Below are positions 49,115-62,100 of a stretch of DNA of 64,000 bases, piece by piece. The position numbers and the translations under genes were made by a program. The stretch's first letter is position 1. Each line of letters begins with the position of its first letter. Source of the stretch: Artemisia argyi (Eukaryota; Streptophyta; Magnoliopsida; Asterales; Asteraceae); the NCBI GenBank assembly GCA_030686995.1, contig CM060702.1, forward strand, positions 66,590,440 through 66,654,439, given 5' to 3'. The notes under the pieces are model-generated. The model ran no database searches. It was given only the letters and a program-made list of their open reading frames with translations, and was not told the origin of the DNA.

Positions 49115-52100
49115 TGTCACACCCCCAGAATCGGGTCCAGCGGAAGCATACATGTAGCTGGGGTGTAACTCAATTGGTATTACAGCACAAGTACAAAATT
49201 GGTTTTCACTTCAATCATTTAGAATAAAATCGTTTAACTAAAAGTATTAAATTTACATTGTTTAAAATTAGTGCGGAAGTAGGCCCTTAAAATAGTTTAA
49301 AACGGTCCCCATAAGAATATCAGAGTCTTCTATGACCATGCCATGCCCTGCCATGCCAAAACCTCCTGTAGTGTGCCATTGCTTAAAACCTGAAAATACA
49401 TGCTAAAACGTCAGCATAAAGCTGGTGAGTTCATAGTTTTAAGTAAACAAGTATTTCCCGTAAACAGGTGTTTCCAGAAATCAAGTATTTCCCAGCAAAG
49501 GCATCGTAAATCCACTCAGTTACAAGTCTCGCCATAAGAGACTTGTAACCTGTGTGTTTACAACCCACTGCCAAAAGTAATATGTTTAAGTAAAAAAGTC
49601 ATTTGCGGAGCACGAGATTTTCAGTAGCAAGATAATATAACAAATACAATGTCACAGCTAAAAATAAGGTATATAGTGCCTAAGCTCATGATCCCGAAGC
49701 TCGACGTAATCGTATGCAATCAAGCATAAAATGCCCCAATTAAGTGTTTGCCAGACACTCGGAAGTAATCCGAATGATATGCGTCTGTTTAACAAGCTGG
49801 CGCGACCAACTCGGACGGGGTGTCAACCCAAATAGATCTATCCACAGCATTCGCGCTCATACGCATGTAATTAACAGTTCATGATAAGAGGACTTCAGTG
49901 GCAGTAATAGGTAACTCAGGCAAAGTAACAGTTTTGTATTTATGTCCGCAAAAGCAAGAAATTGTGTTCATAAGAAAGAAATCAAGGATGGAATAAGTAA
50001 TTCATAATGTATTCAAGTAATCAATCAAGTATTTCAACCATCCAGTAATGTTTGAGAAAATGAATCGCGTTCAAGTAAAACAAGCATTAAGTTTAAATAG
50101 TAAGGAGCATGTATCTTCCCCCAAAACAGTTGTGAAACAAGTAAAAGTAGGGGTTATGAACTCACCTGGTGCAATAGCTATGATGACAACAATGAATACA
50201 CAGAAATGAGGCACGATCTCTAACCGCAACCTAATATGAATGATATGATCTAATGTAAGAAATGAAATGACGCTACACATGCAAATACGTATGTTATCGA
50301 TACCACTCATTAGTTTTGAAAATAACGTTTATCGTCGACAAATACGTTTTTGACGTCTCGTTAGGTTAATAACCACTTTTCATGGAAATAGGTTGAAACG
50401 GCACTCCACGATCCTTGTTTGGTGTTCTATCGGCAAATATAAGGTTTTTGTCGCAAAAATAACATTTTCATTACTTGAAAATATGCCCAAACTGGCCTCA
50501 CAAAACAAGTCGCGAAATGTTGTACGTTAATGGTTAGTGATAAAAGTCGGCGTTTTTGAAAACCTTGTAACAATATCTTGAAGTCGTGTCATTTAACTTT
50601 TGGTTATACAGGTCTTGATCGATGAGAAAATCGACTCATATTGTTGTTACTTGAAAGTATTATGTTCAACACTTAGAAAAATTCTATTATAGTAAAAGCT
50701 GTCAAAAATATATAGTTTATCGGGTATATAGATGAGGTCGTAGTTTATTCGTTACGAGTCCAATGATCAAACGGCCAATTGATTTGAAAAGCTTGCTGGG
50801 AGATCTTGATTTCGTAAAACTACGGCTCAGACTCAAACTGATTCGATCATAAAGAAAAACAGCCGAGAAAGTGGTGTTTCGCAAAGACAGTTTTGCGGCA
50901 AAATAATAATAGAAAAGCTGATGGAAATTTGTAAAAATCGTCTAAGTTCAAACGCTTGTATCTTTTTCGTTATAAGCTCGTTTTCTTCGTTCTTTATATC
51001 CCCGGAATCGTGGGACAACATACTAATATATTTGTGATAAGTCGGGACGGCTAGATCAAGTTTTACGTCTCGAAACAGTCCATGAAAACTGTTCAACAGC
51101 AAGCTATTTTTCAGAAAATAGTTTTCGTCGTTAAAATTGAAAATAACATATTTTTTTCGTCGTAACTCGGATTTTAGTGATTCAAGCGGCCACGATTTCG
51201 TTTTTGAAAGTATTTTCCGAATATCTAACCCAATGTTACCCAGAAACCCCTGAGTTTTCTGAAATTGGCGATTTGGGACAGAACCTATATTTGAAAGTAT
51301 TTTTCGTTGTTAATATTCGGAAAATCATATCTCCTTTGTTATTAACTCGTTTTTATCCCCGTTTTCGGCCATAGTTTCGTCTCGGAATGTATTTTCTAAA
51401 TCTTTGGTCCAAAGTACACCCTAGACCCTGAGTTTCCCACGTTTAACAAAAAGGGACAGTAGCTTTTGTATAGTTGTAAAAATCAACTATCCTAGTTTGT
51501 AACTTGTTCAAGGCTTAACCAAACTATCTCAAATCAACTTCACAAATACCCAATCCTATCATACACCTTCTTAGGGTGTCATGGGGTCCTAAACATCACC
51601 AATCTTGGTGGATCTCATGAGATTACTAGTAAAAATTATAGATCTATTGTTAAAGATAGTTTATGTGCAAAGTGGTATTTAAAACATACGTAAGTTGCAT
51701 TACCAACTATTATTTCTTGAAAATACATAAAAATATAAAGTAATTGAAAGTATGAAAAGATCAAAAGTGTTCTTGAAGCTTACTTGAATATTGGAATGAT
51801 TTGAAGATGACTATGTATAATAACCTAGGGTTTTTACCACAAAACCCCAACTAGATCATGATTAGAACTTTATAAACACTTGGATCTTGAAAAGTTTATG
51901 GTTTCTCCTTTGGTTCTTGATGGTGGCCGATTCACACACAAATGAGGAGAGCAAAAATGAGTTTTTGTGCTAGTTGTTTTGTTTTGTGTTGAATGAAAAT
52001 GAAAAGGGTGAAGTATATATATTCTAGTCTTGGTCAATTACAATTAATGTGGTCTTGGTCTTGGTCCAAAAGGGGGGAAACATAGGGGCGGCATACAAAA

Positions 52101-52860
52101 GGAGTGAAACATGGAATAATGTTTGTGGACTCATTAATATTTATGTCTAGGTGCAAGTATTGGTGGGTTTTGAGGTGTATTAGGTGTTATCGGGTACCGA
52201 GTTATCTTGAAATAAATGTTAACGAAGTGAAATAAAATACGACGAAGTTGTAAAAGTTGTAAAATATTATTCCTGATGAGAATCGGGTGTTAGAATAATT
52301 ATTGAATTGAAATAGCGCAAACCGACGGAGTAATAAGCTCCGACCGTGAAATATAGTAATTGATTTCAAAACACCGGGTAAATTAATAATATAATTTTTG
52401 TATCATTATAATGAGTATGAAAATATGTTAGGATCGTAGTCGGGAGTATTGAGTATACGTTCGTAGTAAAAACTGAGTGGTAACGTTAATTACAAATTAA
52501 ACATACGTATATGGAAATAATGCATATCCGTGTAGGTTCTAAAGTAATGATAATGTGTAGACTATTCCAGTCTATATGAAATGTAATTAATGAATAATGC
52601 ATGAATTTGCAACTAAACCACATTGGTTGCGCGAATTTGAAGACTCGTAAACTCAGTTTACGTAATGGTGAATTATGATCATGAATAGTGATTCCCTCCG
52701 GGAATGAATAGTGTCATATGAATAGTAAAAATTTTGAACGCTTCTCGGATTCACAAACTGACTCTGAAGATGATGAATAGTGACCGGTGAATAGTAAATG
52801 ATGAATAGTAACTGATGAATAGTGAATAGGAGAAATGTCCTGAAAATGCGGGTTATTACA
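49115..52860 (-). repeat. Element E 3' LTR (left, 3.75 kb)
   Basis: The plus strand begins TGTCACACCCCCAGAATCGG; the minus strand begins TGTAATAACCCGCATTTTC. About 1030 bases match the right LTR at 55273-56148 with scattered differences. A TATA-like run lies at 52014-52022, and seven TGAATAGT motifs cluster at 52682-52823. No coding capacity. Confidence 0.88.
52682..52830 (-). repeat. TGAATAGT motif cluster in element E LTR
   Basis: Exact copies at 52682, 52705, 52719, 52774, 52788, 52802 and 52816, plus one variant at 52823. Read on the coding sense they are ACTATTCA repeats within the first 180 bases of U3. Confidence 0.8.
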
Positions 52861-55272
52861 GTCTCACCCCCTTAAAAGGAACTTCGTCCTGAAGTTCAGT
52901 TTGTGTTGGTCTCTAGAGTGTTATTGGTTAAAAGATGATGATATAATCGTGTAAGCTACTGAGCTCTAACAAGGTTCAAGTCTGACGGACACTAGGCCTA
53001 CTCTGTCAGAAATCGTAAATGGTTCAGTGTATATCGGGTTTAACTTTATGAAGTTTTCTGAATGGTATTATGCCTTTCCTAGGCAGAACTTTCAACATAA
53101 TCATGCCACGAACTTGAAATTCTAGTGGTTTACCGCTTATCGAACTTGTAATTGATTCTTGATTTATAGGAAATTCCTGGTTATTTCATGAATGCTTACG
53201 GGACTAGTGAGTTGGGCTTTTCCAAGTTTTGATCCGTCAATGGATGTTGACACTTCGACCATAGAGTGCATTAAATGGTGTAGTCTCTAAGCTCGTGTGG
53301 TAACTATTGTTATAAAGGAATCTGATTTATGGCAAATGGTTAATCTAACCATTTCTAGAGTCAATCACCATGCTTTGAGTATATCATCCTATGTTTGAAT
53401 CGTTCTCTGACCATTGGTCTGTAGATGATAGTTGGTGTGGTTCCAAAGGAATCTTAATGTAATCGCTAGGAGTTTGAGGTGAATTAAATTCCTCTATTAG
53501 GAATAACTGAAATGGATATCATGAATCTTGTTTTGAAAGACTTGCAAGGTTAAGTCCGTCAAAGGGTGTTGTTGAAAATAATAGATTAGGATTGGGATAA
53601 GGTTGTGATCCTCCGCAGGATGTCATGAATTTAGTCTTTCTCCACCTACGGTGCTTAGTCTCCATTACTAAGATTTTCCCCAAGTTATATGTCATCAACT
53701 CACAAACTCCTAAAGGTATAAGTGAGGTAATATAGTGATTGATTTTCAAAGTTTGTTTTGAGATTGTGTTTTGTTCATAAACCTTCCCCGAATAAATGAA
53801 TCTACAAGTTTAAGCAAACGGCTTTTTAGGTAACATCCTTCTTGATGTTTCAAAATTTAGTAGTTATGCAATATAGGAAAATTTTCAACATAAGGTGGAT
53901 AATATGGTTTACCAAAGATCGATGTTTAAAATTTTGTAACATTCACTAGTTTTGTAAAAGATTAGCCAAAAGGAATTTGCTTGTCAAAATAAGTGCATTA
54001 GAAAAGTATTTCTTACAAGATATATGTTTTGTAAAACGGTAGTTTGGAGAAAATCCATTTAAAAATGAAAGTATTAAGAGGATAAAATAGCCAGGTATGT
54101 ACGTCTGCACAAATGCATAGGTGTCTAACATGTTCGAATAAAGTCTATTGGTGAGGTCATGTTCAATTTATAGTCTTGGTTAAGAGGTTGGATTTATCTC
54201 TATGGTGTTGCTTAGTGAGCACTCGTATCTAAATGAATCTTGTAATTCAGTCAAGCCAATACTTTCTAGATGATAGAATTTTGGCGATCAGGCCAGTGAT
54301 AGTGGTTCGAATTGTTTTGTGATATCCTGAGATTTCTGTTAAGTTATGAATGATCTTAAGGTACCGAGGAATCATCCTCATAGAAGGTATGGAAAGTCTT
54401 TCCTAGGGAGGTCATTGATAATATCCACTTATCAATATAGGGAGTAGTGAGGGATGAGTGACATCGGAATCTATAGAGTGTCACCTAATTCTTTGTATAT
54501 ATGGGGGTGGGGAAAAGAAATGATAGTGATGGTGAGAAGGGAAGAGACTGTGACAACTGCAACAAAATGAGATTGTGACAAAAGAAAATACTGTGATATG
54601 AGTGTATTGTGCATAAATATGAAAGTTCATGAAATAAAAAGACTAACTGACGTGCTTCCAATCGGTTGTTTACGAAGTGATGAAAAGTATGAAGGTTCCA
54701 ACAACGAGAGTATACACACACATGAATGAAACATTTGGAAATTGAGTAGGGGATTTAATCCAGACAAAATTTTATTATAACCATTCTCAGTGTTGGAAAA
54801 TTCATTTCTGAGTCAGACATAGGTGGTCAGCCTATATCTCACTATCCCGGGTTGAATATAAATGACCAGTCTATATTCCACCGAGGTTCCATGAATTTTG
54901 AAATACTCATTTCAGTTATACTAATACCATGTCCTTCACAAATACCAAGACGTTCTGAAAGACAAAAGCAGGTGACCAAACTCGAGGTCAAATGATGAAA
55001 CTATACAAGGAAAAACATAACACGGTGACATATATGATACGTGAACATGCTTATATGAAAGACAATTATAGTAATCAACTATAATAAATGAATATAATAT
55101 ACCAGATAATGAGATAACAATCTCATCACCTATGTCAGCAACTAACCACAAATGAGGCTTCAGCTTGGCAGGCAGGCACGTGACGATCATAGGGTTAAGT
55201 TTTCTTGAAAGTAGCTATAGTCTAGGTTTTAAAAACACTTATTTCGCTATAGCCAAAGCTCTGATACCAATA
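52861..55272 (-). other. Element E internal region (non-coding)
   Basis: Polypurine tract (minus strand TTAAGGGGGTGAGAC) at 52861-52875 and primer site (minus strand TGGTATCAGAGC) at 55258-55269. The 2.4 kb between has only short random frames. The first bases inside the polypurine tract read like the last codons of a chromovirus pol (D-E-V-P-F-K-G-G). Confidence 0.8.
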
Positions 55273-56148
55273 TGTCACACCCCCAGAATCGGGTCCAGCG
55301 GAAGCATACATGTAGCTGGGGTGTAACTCAATTGGTATTACAACACAAGTACAAAATTGGTTTTCACTTCAATCATTTAGAATAAAATCGTTTAACTAAA
55401 AGTATTAAATTTACATTGTTTAAAATTAGTGCAGAAGCAGGCCCTTAAAATAGTTTAAAACGGTCCCCATCAGAATATCAGAGTCTTCTATGACCATGCC
55501 ATGCCCTGCCAAAACCTCCTGTAGTGTGCCATTGCTTGAAACCTGAAAATACATGCTAAAATGTCAGCATAAAGCTGGTGAGTTCATAGTTTTAAGTAAA
55601 CAAGTATTTCCCGTAAACAGGTGTTTCCAGAAATCAAGTATTTCCCAGCAAAGGCATCGTAAATCCACTCAGTTACAAGTCCCGCCATAAGAGACTTGTA
55701 ACCTGTGTGTTTACAACCCACTGCCAAAAGTAATATGTTTAAGTAAACAAGTCATTTTCGGAGCACGAGATTTTCAGTAGCAAGACAATATAACAATTAC
55801 AATGTCACAGCTAAAAATAAGGTATACAGTGCCTAAGCTCATGACCCCGAAGCTCGACGTAATCGTATGCAATCAAGCATAAAATGCCCCAATTAAGTGT
55901 TTGCCAGACACTCGGAAGTAATCCGAATGATATGCGTCCGTTTAACAAGCTGGCGCGACCAACTCGGATGGGGTGTCAACCCAAATTGATCTATCCACAT
56001 CATTCGCGCTCACACGCATGTAATTAACGGTTCATGATAAGGGGACTTCAGTGACAGTAATAGGTAACTCAGGCAAAGTAACAATTTTGTATTTATGTCC
56101 GCAAAAGCAAGAAATTGTGTTCATAAGAAAGAAATCAAGGATGGAATA
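55273..56148 (-). repeat. Element E 5' LTR, right, truncated by element F
   Basis: 876 bp match the left LTR up to GGAATA, where element F begins. The expected target-site pentamer of F is GAATA (56144-56148). Differences from the left LTR include loss of a nine-base CCATGCCAT-like repeat unit near 55505. Confidence 0.88.
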
Positions 56149-56571
56149 TGTAGGACCTTAAATATCTCAACTTTATCACACACTATATAAGCACAATAAG
56201 AAGGAAAGATGGAAAGATGGAAAGATGGTGACTTGTATGATATAAATGTAATTCGTGTATAGAGAGAGAGAGATGGAAATGTGAGCTTTTATTCAAGAGA
56301 AAATACACACAAATACACACACAAGCACACACCTCAAATGAGCCTTTGAGGTGTTTAAATAGTTCATAACATGAGATGCCCTATTTCTATGGGCTTGGGC
56401 TTGGACTTGGTTACATGGTTGGATAACTAGGCTTATGAAACATAGCACATAACATATTAGCTTGCCAAGTCTAAGGCCCAATGACTAAACTATTACTAAT
56501 CTTAACAAACGACACAAAGTTACAATATGAGAATGACCATCACTTCATAATACATATTTTTAATGCTAACA
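56149..56571 (-). repeat. Element F 3' LTR (423 bp)
   Basis: TG...CA bounded. The minus strand starts TGTTAGCATTAAAAATATG, next to a polypurine tract. It has a TATA-like CTATTTAAAC (56352-56361), an AATAAA on the minus strand (56288-56293), a CT-rich stretch and three 8-base GGAAAGAT repeats (56203-56226). Confidence 0.9.
56352..56361 (-). promoter_or_regulatory. TATA-like box of element F LTR
   Basis: The minus strand reads CTATTTAAAC about 215 bases into the LTR, with a poly(A)-type AATAAA about 65 bases further on (56288-56293). Confidence 0.45.
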
Positions 56572-59127
56572 ATCTCCCCCTAAGGGGTGGTCATTCGAAT
56601 GATGCTCCACGTGAGTGGGTCTTCCGTGTTCTTTGTCTTTAACTTTGTGTGTCGTTGTAGAATAGTCTTTAGTCTTTGTTCCTTCATGCTTTGTGATCTT
56701 CGATAACTGATTTTTCATCGTTCTTTGTTCTTTTGTGATGTGGAGTTATCTGCCTTTCGTCACTTCTGCGTCTGTGGTTGTTGTTCGCCATTCCAACATG
56801 CTCATACGTCTTTAGTCTTAGTAATACATGCATTTGTAGTTCCCGTTCTTTCACACAGATCTTTGTCACTTTACTTTTGTAGATTCTTTCACATTGCGTA
56901 GAATCTTTCTTTGAACCTTTCTTTGCTTTGATCTTTGTGAGAACTTTCCTTTGACTTCGAGATGCATGTATGAGCATGTGGAATCCTTTGCCATGGAGAT
57001 GATGTATAGCTGCAGGTAAACAGTTAGCAATAAATCAACCGGTACTTACATATAAGGAATTAGAGATTGTCAACAGCATAGTGTGAAGACTCCTTCTAAC
57101 CCTTACCAAGGCCGTTCCCATGTCAGATACTCTCGAGAGAGCTTACAAGACCTACTTACTAGCTCAATGACTGGGTGAGTCGCTGGGGATCACTCCACGA
57201 CTGTAGACCATTTGAAACCACCGCGAATACTAAGCGTAACCCATAAAGAATTACCGAAGTGACCTGCTGTCAGGGCTGCTTGATGTTGACCCTGGCAGGA
57301 ATTTCCATTCAATCATTGAGAATCACGAAAGTGAATCCTCTCATAAATGTTCTGGCAGATTGCTAAGATCTGCGTAGGACTCTAAAGTTTACATCTGGCG
57401 TCCTTAATGATGAACAACCAGTGTAGAAATATCATGTGTTCCTATGAGATCTTATGATGAATCTCGGGGCTCTAGACTCGATAAGTGCACATTTGGTTTC
57501 TTATGCGGAGATTAGGGAGAGGTCTCCTGCTTCAATATCAACCATCTCTAAGAGACAGGTCGATAGATTACACCGGTTCCCCGTGAGAATGAAACAAGCT
57601 CTTTTAAGAGAACTTGAGTGGTTAAGAAGGTTTAGTGCAGTGCGTCACTGGGTCCATGACGTCTTTGTCTTCAATACCGATGTCACCTTAGTAACAACCA
57701 GTAGCATATAAGTTGTACCCGGTGTCTGCCCTAAGGTTGAACATTTGGAGGGCTATTTCTTTTCACCCTTTTTCATAACTTTTCTTTTTAATTCTTCAAC
57801 CCCTTCTTTCTCCTTTCTCATTTTCTCCTTTTTTCAATCATACCTAGGGACTTCTAATTCTAATCTATTGGAATTGTCCTTGGGTAGATCCCTCCGGCTC
57901 TGGCGGATCATAGGATGGTTTTTCCTAACCTTAGTCACCTTATAATTCCATGACTATCCTATCATTGCCATGAAACCATTTATTGAAAAATCTCTCAAAG
58001 TGTTTATGATAATAAAACACATTGTTGTTACCACTTTGAGAGTTTTGTAATTTTGAAGGACTCCCCCTTCACATGTGCTCATGAATATTTAAGAAATTTG
58101 CACATGCGAGAGGAGTTTGCACTTTTGAATTGATCCACTTCCAGTGAACATGACCGATTCGAGACACGCTTACATCACTAGTTAGACTAGCTTGAAGTTA
58201 TTACCCGTCCTGGTCAAGTCCAAGGAAAGTCTCTCGATATGGTACATTCTACTCAGACAAGTCCTATTCGAGACACGCTTACATCACTAGTTAGACTAGC
58301 TTGAAATTATTACCCGTCCAGGACAAGTCTTTTCGATTACTGACATTTTAAGCTTCGTCAATTCATTGGTACTTACTGAGTCGAGCTCTTCTGAGATTCA
58401 GCCACAATCTTTAAACATCTTTGATCACATTTTAATCATGTCTTCTCCCCCTCAAAAATAGCATATTGTGATATTTTTGATATCAACAGATTAAGAAAAA
58501 GCTTTTGGAGAGAAAGACAGATTCTGCATGAATTTGGAACATTTTTCTTTTTGTACTCCCCCTTAATGATAGCATATTTAAAATTAATTAAGGGTTTTGA
58601 GGGAGTTATCTTGAGCACTAATTTTGAGAGATTTTGAGAAATCTTTTGAACAATCTTGAAAAAGTGCTCAAGAATTTTGTTGGAAAACGAGTTTATGCTT
58701 GAAATCTTTTTTGTTTGTTTAGACTCGAACTTTTTGAAAAAGAGTTCGTCATTGAACGTACGAGTCCTTGATTTGAAAAACAATCAGAAGTCATCGTTTG
58801 GGTCCGGGTTTCGTACTGATGTGTACGAAAGCCATAGTGAAGAAAATTTTGAGAAACGACATGTTTTAGAAAAACATTAAAAAGAACTACCGCTCAAGCA
58901 TCTGTACATGTCCGTATCATTGTTGAATGACATTTCTAGAAATGTACAGAATATTGATTTATACGAGAGACATGTCGTGAGAAGAATATTTTTGGATTTT
59001 TTGATTTTATATTGTTTTTGTATTTTTTTAAAATTTTATATTTTTGTATTTTGTTTTTGTTGGTTTTTCAAATTTTGTATTTTGTTTTTCAAAAATATTT
59101 ACAGCGAAGCGATTTTGAAAACATTTT
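56572..59127 (-). other. Element F 3' non-coding region with repeated polypurine tracts
   Basis: Between the pol stop and the 3' LTR. The minus strand carries AGGGGGAGA-type tracts at 56572-56582 (next to the LTR), 58061-58073, 58442-58453 and 58551-58563. A 64-base direct repeat lies at 58157-58220 and 58266-58329. A 97-codon frame at 56684-56977 is basic but unlike any family I know. No envelope-like gene is recognisable. Confidence 0.75.
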
Positions 59128-62100
59128 TCAAGAAGATTCGAGAAGACGTTCTAGCTCCTCAGGAGTTAGGCTTCGCATGCCAATTCGTCGAACTAAATAG
59201 TCAAACCGTTCTTTTGGAAGGGCTTTAGTAAATAGATCGGCGAGTTGGTAATCAGTCTTAACGAAAAATAATTCAACAGTACCCTCTTCCACGTGTTCTT
59301 TGATGAAATGGTAGCGGACTTTGATATGCTTCGTCTTAGAGTGATGTACGGGATTGCACGAGATGGCTATGGCACTTTTTGAGTCACAATACATAGGTAT
59401 TCTGTCAAATGTAAAGCCATAATCTGTGAGCTGTGTCCGTATCCAAAGAACTTGGGCACAACACGCAGATAGAGACACATACTCGGCTTCGGCGGTTGAA
59501 AGTGCAGTACAATCCTGTTTCTTTGACGACCAACTTATTAGCTTTTCACCCAAAAATTGTGCTCCACCTGATGTACTTTTTGCTGTAACTTGATCACCAG
59601 CATGGTCTGCATCTGAAAATGCTGTTAGATTAAACTCCGAATCCTTCGGATACCAAAGTCCCATGTTAATGGTGCTTCGTAGGTACCGAAAGATCCGTTT
59701 AACCTCTTTGATGTGAAGTTCGGTAGGCTTTTCCTGAAACCGTGCTAATAAAAATACAGCAAATTGAATATCGGGTCGACTAGCAGTCAGGTACATGAGA
59801 GAACCGATCATTCTCCGATATTTCTTCGGATCGATAGGTTTCCTAAACAAATCAGCACCTATTTTTGGTGAAGTGACCATTGGTGTACCAACAGAATCAC
59901 AATTTTCCATTCCATGTTTTTTCAAAATCTCTATCGTATATTTAGCTTGATTGATAAAAATACCACGAGGGGATTGATGGATTTGTAAACCAAGAAAGAA
60001 TTTTAGTTCCCCCACCATGGACATTTCAAATTTACTTTTCATGAGATTTTCAAAATGTTTTGAATGGTTAGGATTGGTTGATCCAAAAATAATGTCGTCC
60101 ACATAAATTTGAACGATAAAAATGTCATCTTTGAACTTTTTGATAAACAAGGTGTCATCAACCGTTCCTTTTGTGAAATTGTTTTTAAGCAAGAAAGATG
60201 ATAGTTCGTCATACCACGCTCTTGGAGCTTGCTTTAGACCATAAATTGCTTTCTTAAGCTTGTAGACGTAGTCTGGATGATCTTTGTCGATGAATCCCTC
60301 TGGCTGACTCACATACACTTCTTCTTTCAGAGTTCCGTTCAAGAAAGCTGTCTTAATGTCCATCTGATAGACTGTGATGTTTTTGTGAGCGGCATAGGCT
60401 AAGAAAATCCGGACTGCTTCAAGTCTAGCTACAGGCGCGAATGATTCTTCGAAATCTATCCCTTCTTCTTGTGGATATCCTTTAGCCACGAGACGAGCTT
60501 TGTTGCGAATGACAGTCATTTCCTCATCCAGTTTGTTCTTCCGCAACCATTTGAGATCAAGAACTCGTTTATCAAGTGGTCGTTCAACAAGTTCCCAACT
60601 GTCATGTAACAGGTATTGAAGAAATTCCTCCTGCATTGCTTCAATCTATGGGTTTTCTGCCATTACTTCCCGAATGTTCTTAGGTACTTTGGTGCTTATT
60701 GAGCAAATGTAAATGCACAATTCGAGATCGGTGGCAAGTTGTCTCCTCGTCTGAACTAGCATTGAAGGATCACCAATAACATGTACTAACGGATGGTCTT
60801 TTGTCCATTGAAACGTAGAAGGGTACCTTTGGTTGAACGAATGTGTGTTAGATGGTTCTTGTAACCTTGAAGAAGATTCAGCAGAGTCTGATGCAAACGG
60901 GTTTTCAAATACTTCTTCTTCTTCTTCTAACGCAACATCGTTTGAATTAGATGTAGGTTCTCCTTGAAAATTTGTGTTTTGGTTTTGCTCATCAACTCTT
61001 GGTAGTTCAGTTTCAAGTACTGGAGTTGCTGGAGTAGATGTAGATGATGTTGATGTAGTTGGTGCTTCAGCTTCGATTGTGGTAGATGCATCTTGTGATG
61101 GTGGTGGTGGTTGATGATTGTGAGCAGGTGCAGCGGAATGTTGTTGAGATGCATTTGTCGAAGATCCACCATAGTATTCATCAAACATTAACTCGAAGAA
61201 ATTTTCCAGTTCTTGTTCTGAAGGTTTATCCGTGTTTGTTGACTGAGCTCCTTGAGGCACGAGTCCTGAACTGATGTGTCCAGAAGTCTGCATGTTTGGT
61301 GTGGGTCCTAATCCGTTTTGATTAGAAGCCATTGGATTAAGCGCGGGTTCTAGAGCGTATCTCTCAGAAGCCATTTGTGAAATCTCATCAAACTTCACAT
61401 TCATCGTCTCCATTATCTTTTTTGTTATTCTATTATACACCCTGAATGCCCTCGAGTTTTCTGAATATCCAATGAAGATTCCAATATCACCCTTAGCTTT
61501 TAACTTTCCTAGGTCTTCTCTATCATTCGTCGGATAGCACAAAGCGCCAAATACGTGAAGATAGGAGATGTCAGGTTTACGGTTGTTCACTAGCTCATAT
61601 GGGGTTTTATTGAATCTCGGATGGACTAGGGATCGGTTTTGAGTGAAACAAGCAGTGGCTACAGCATCAGCCCATAAGAATAGAGGTGCACTAGAAAAAA
61701 ATTAGCATTGTGCGAGCAGCTTCCACAAGAGCTCTATTTCTTCTTTCAACTACCCCATTCTGCTGTGGAGTTCTAACAACTGATGTTTGGTGTGTGATTC
61801 CAACATCTTCAAGGTAAGTTCTTAACTCCTGGTTTGTAAATTCTGTGCCATTGTCTGTTCTTATAATCCTTACTGGAACTTGAAGTAGAACTTGAATACG
61901 CTTCAGAAAGGTGATGATGATGCCTGGTGCTTCGTCTTTTGATCTCAAAAACTTTACCCAAGTATATCTTGAATAATCATCAACAATAACAAGAATATAC
62001 TTCTTCCCATTAATGCTTTCAACTCTCATTGGGCCACATAAGTCCATGTGCAACATATGTAACCTTGCTTCCGAACTAGGTATGGTTTTGGGTTTATATG

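Larger units (their letters stand above)
49115..56148 (-). mobile_element. Element E, LARD-like non-coding LTR retrotransposon (7.0 kb visible)
   Basis: Read on the minus strand: 5' LTR at 55273 onward (cut at 56148 by element F), initiator-Met primer site 55258-55269, 2.4 kb of non-coding internal DNA, polypurine tract 52861-52875, 3' LTR 49115-52860. Neither LTR nor internal region has a credible ORF. Sequence next to the polypurine tract resembles the end of Tekay/Del chromovirus pol, so E is probably a deletion derivative of that group. Left target-site pentamer would be CAAAC. Confidence 0.85.

Noticed and set aside
58436..59228. Frames of 60-115 codons on both strands before element F pol
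   Set aside because: AT-rich sequence with homopolymers and no family resemblance; an envelope-like gene was considered and not supported.
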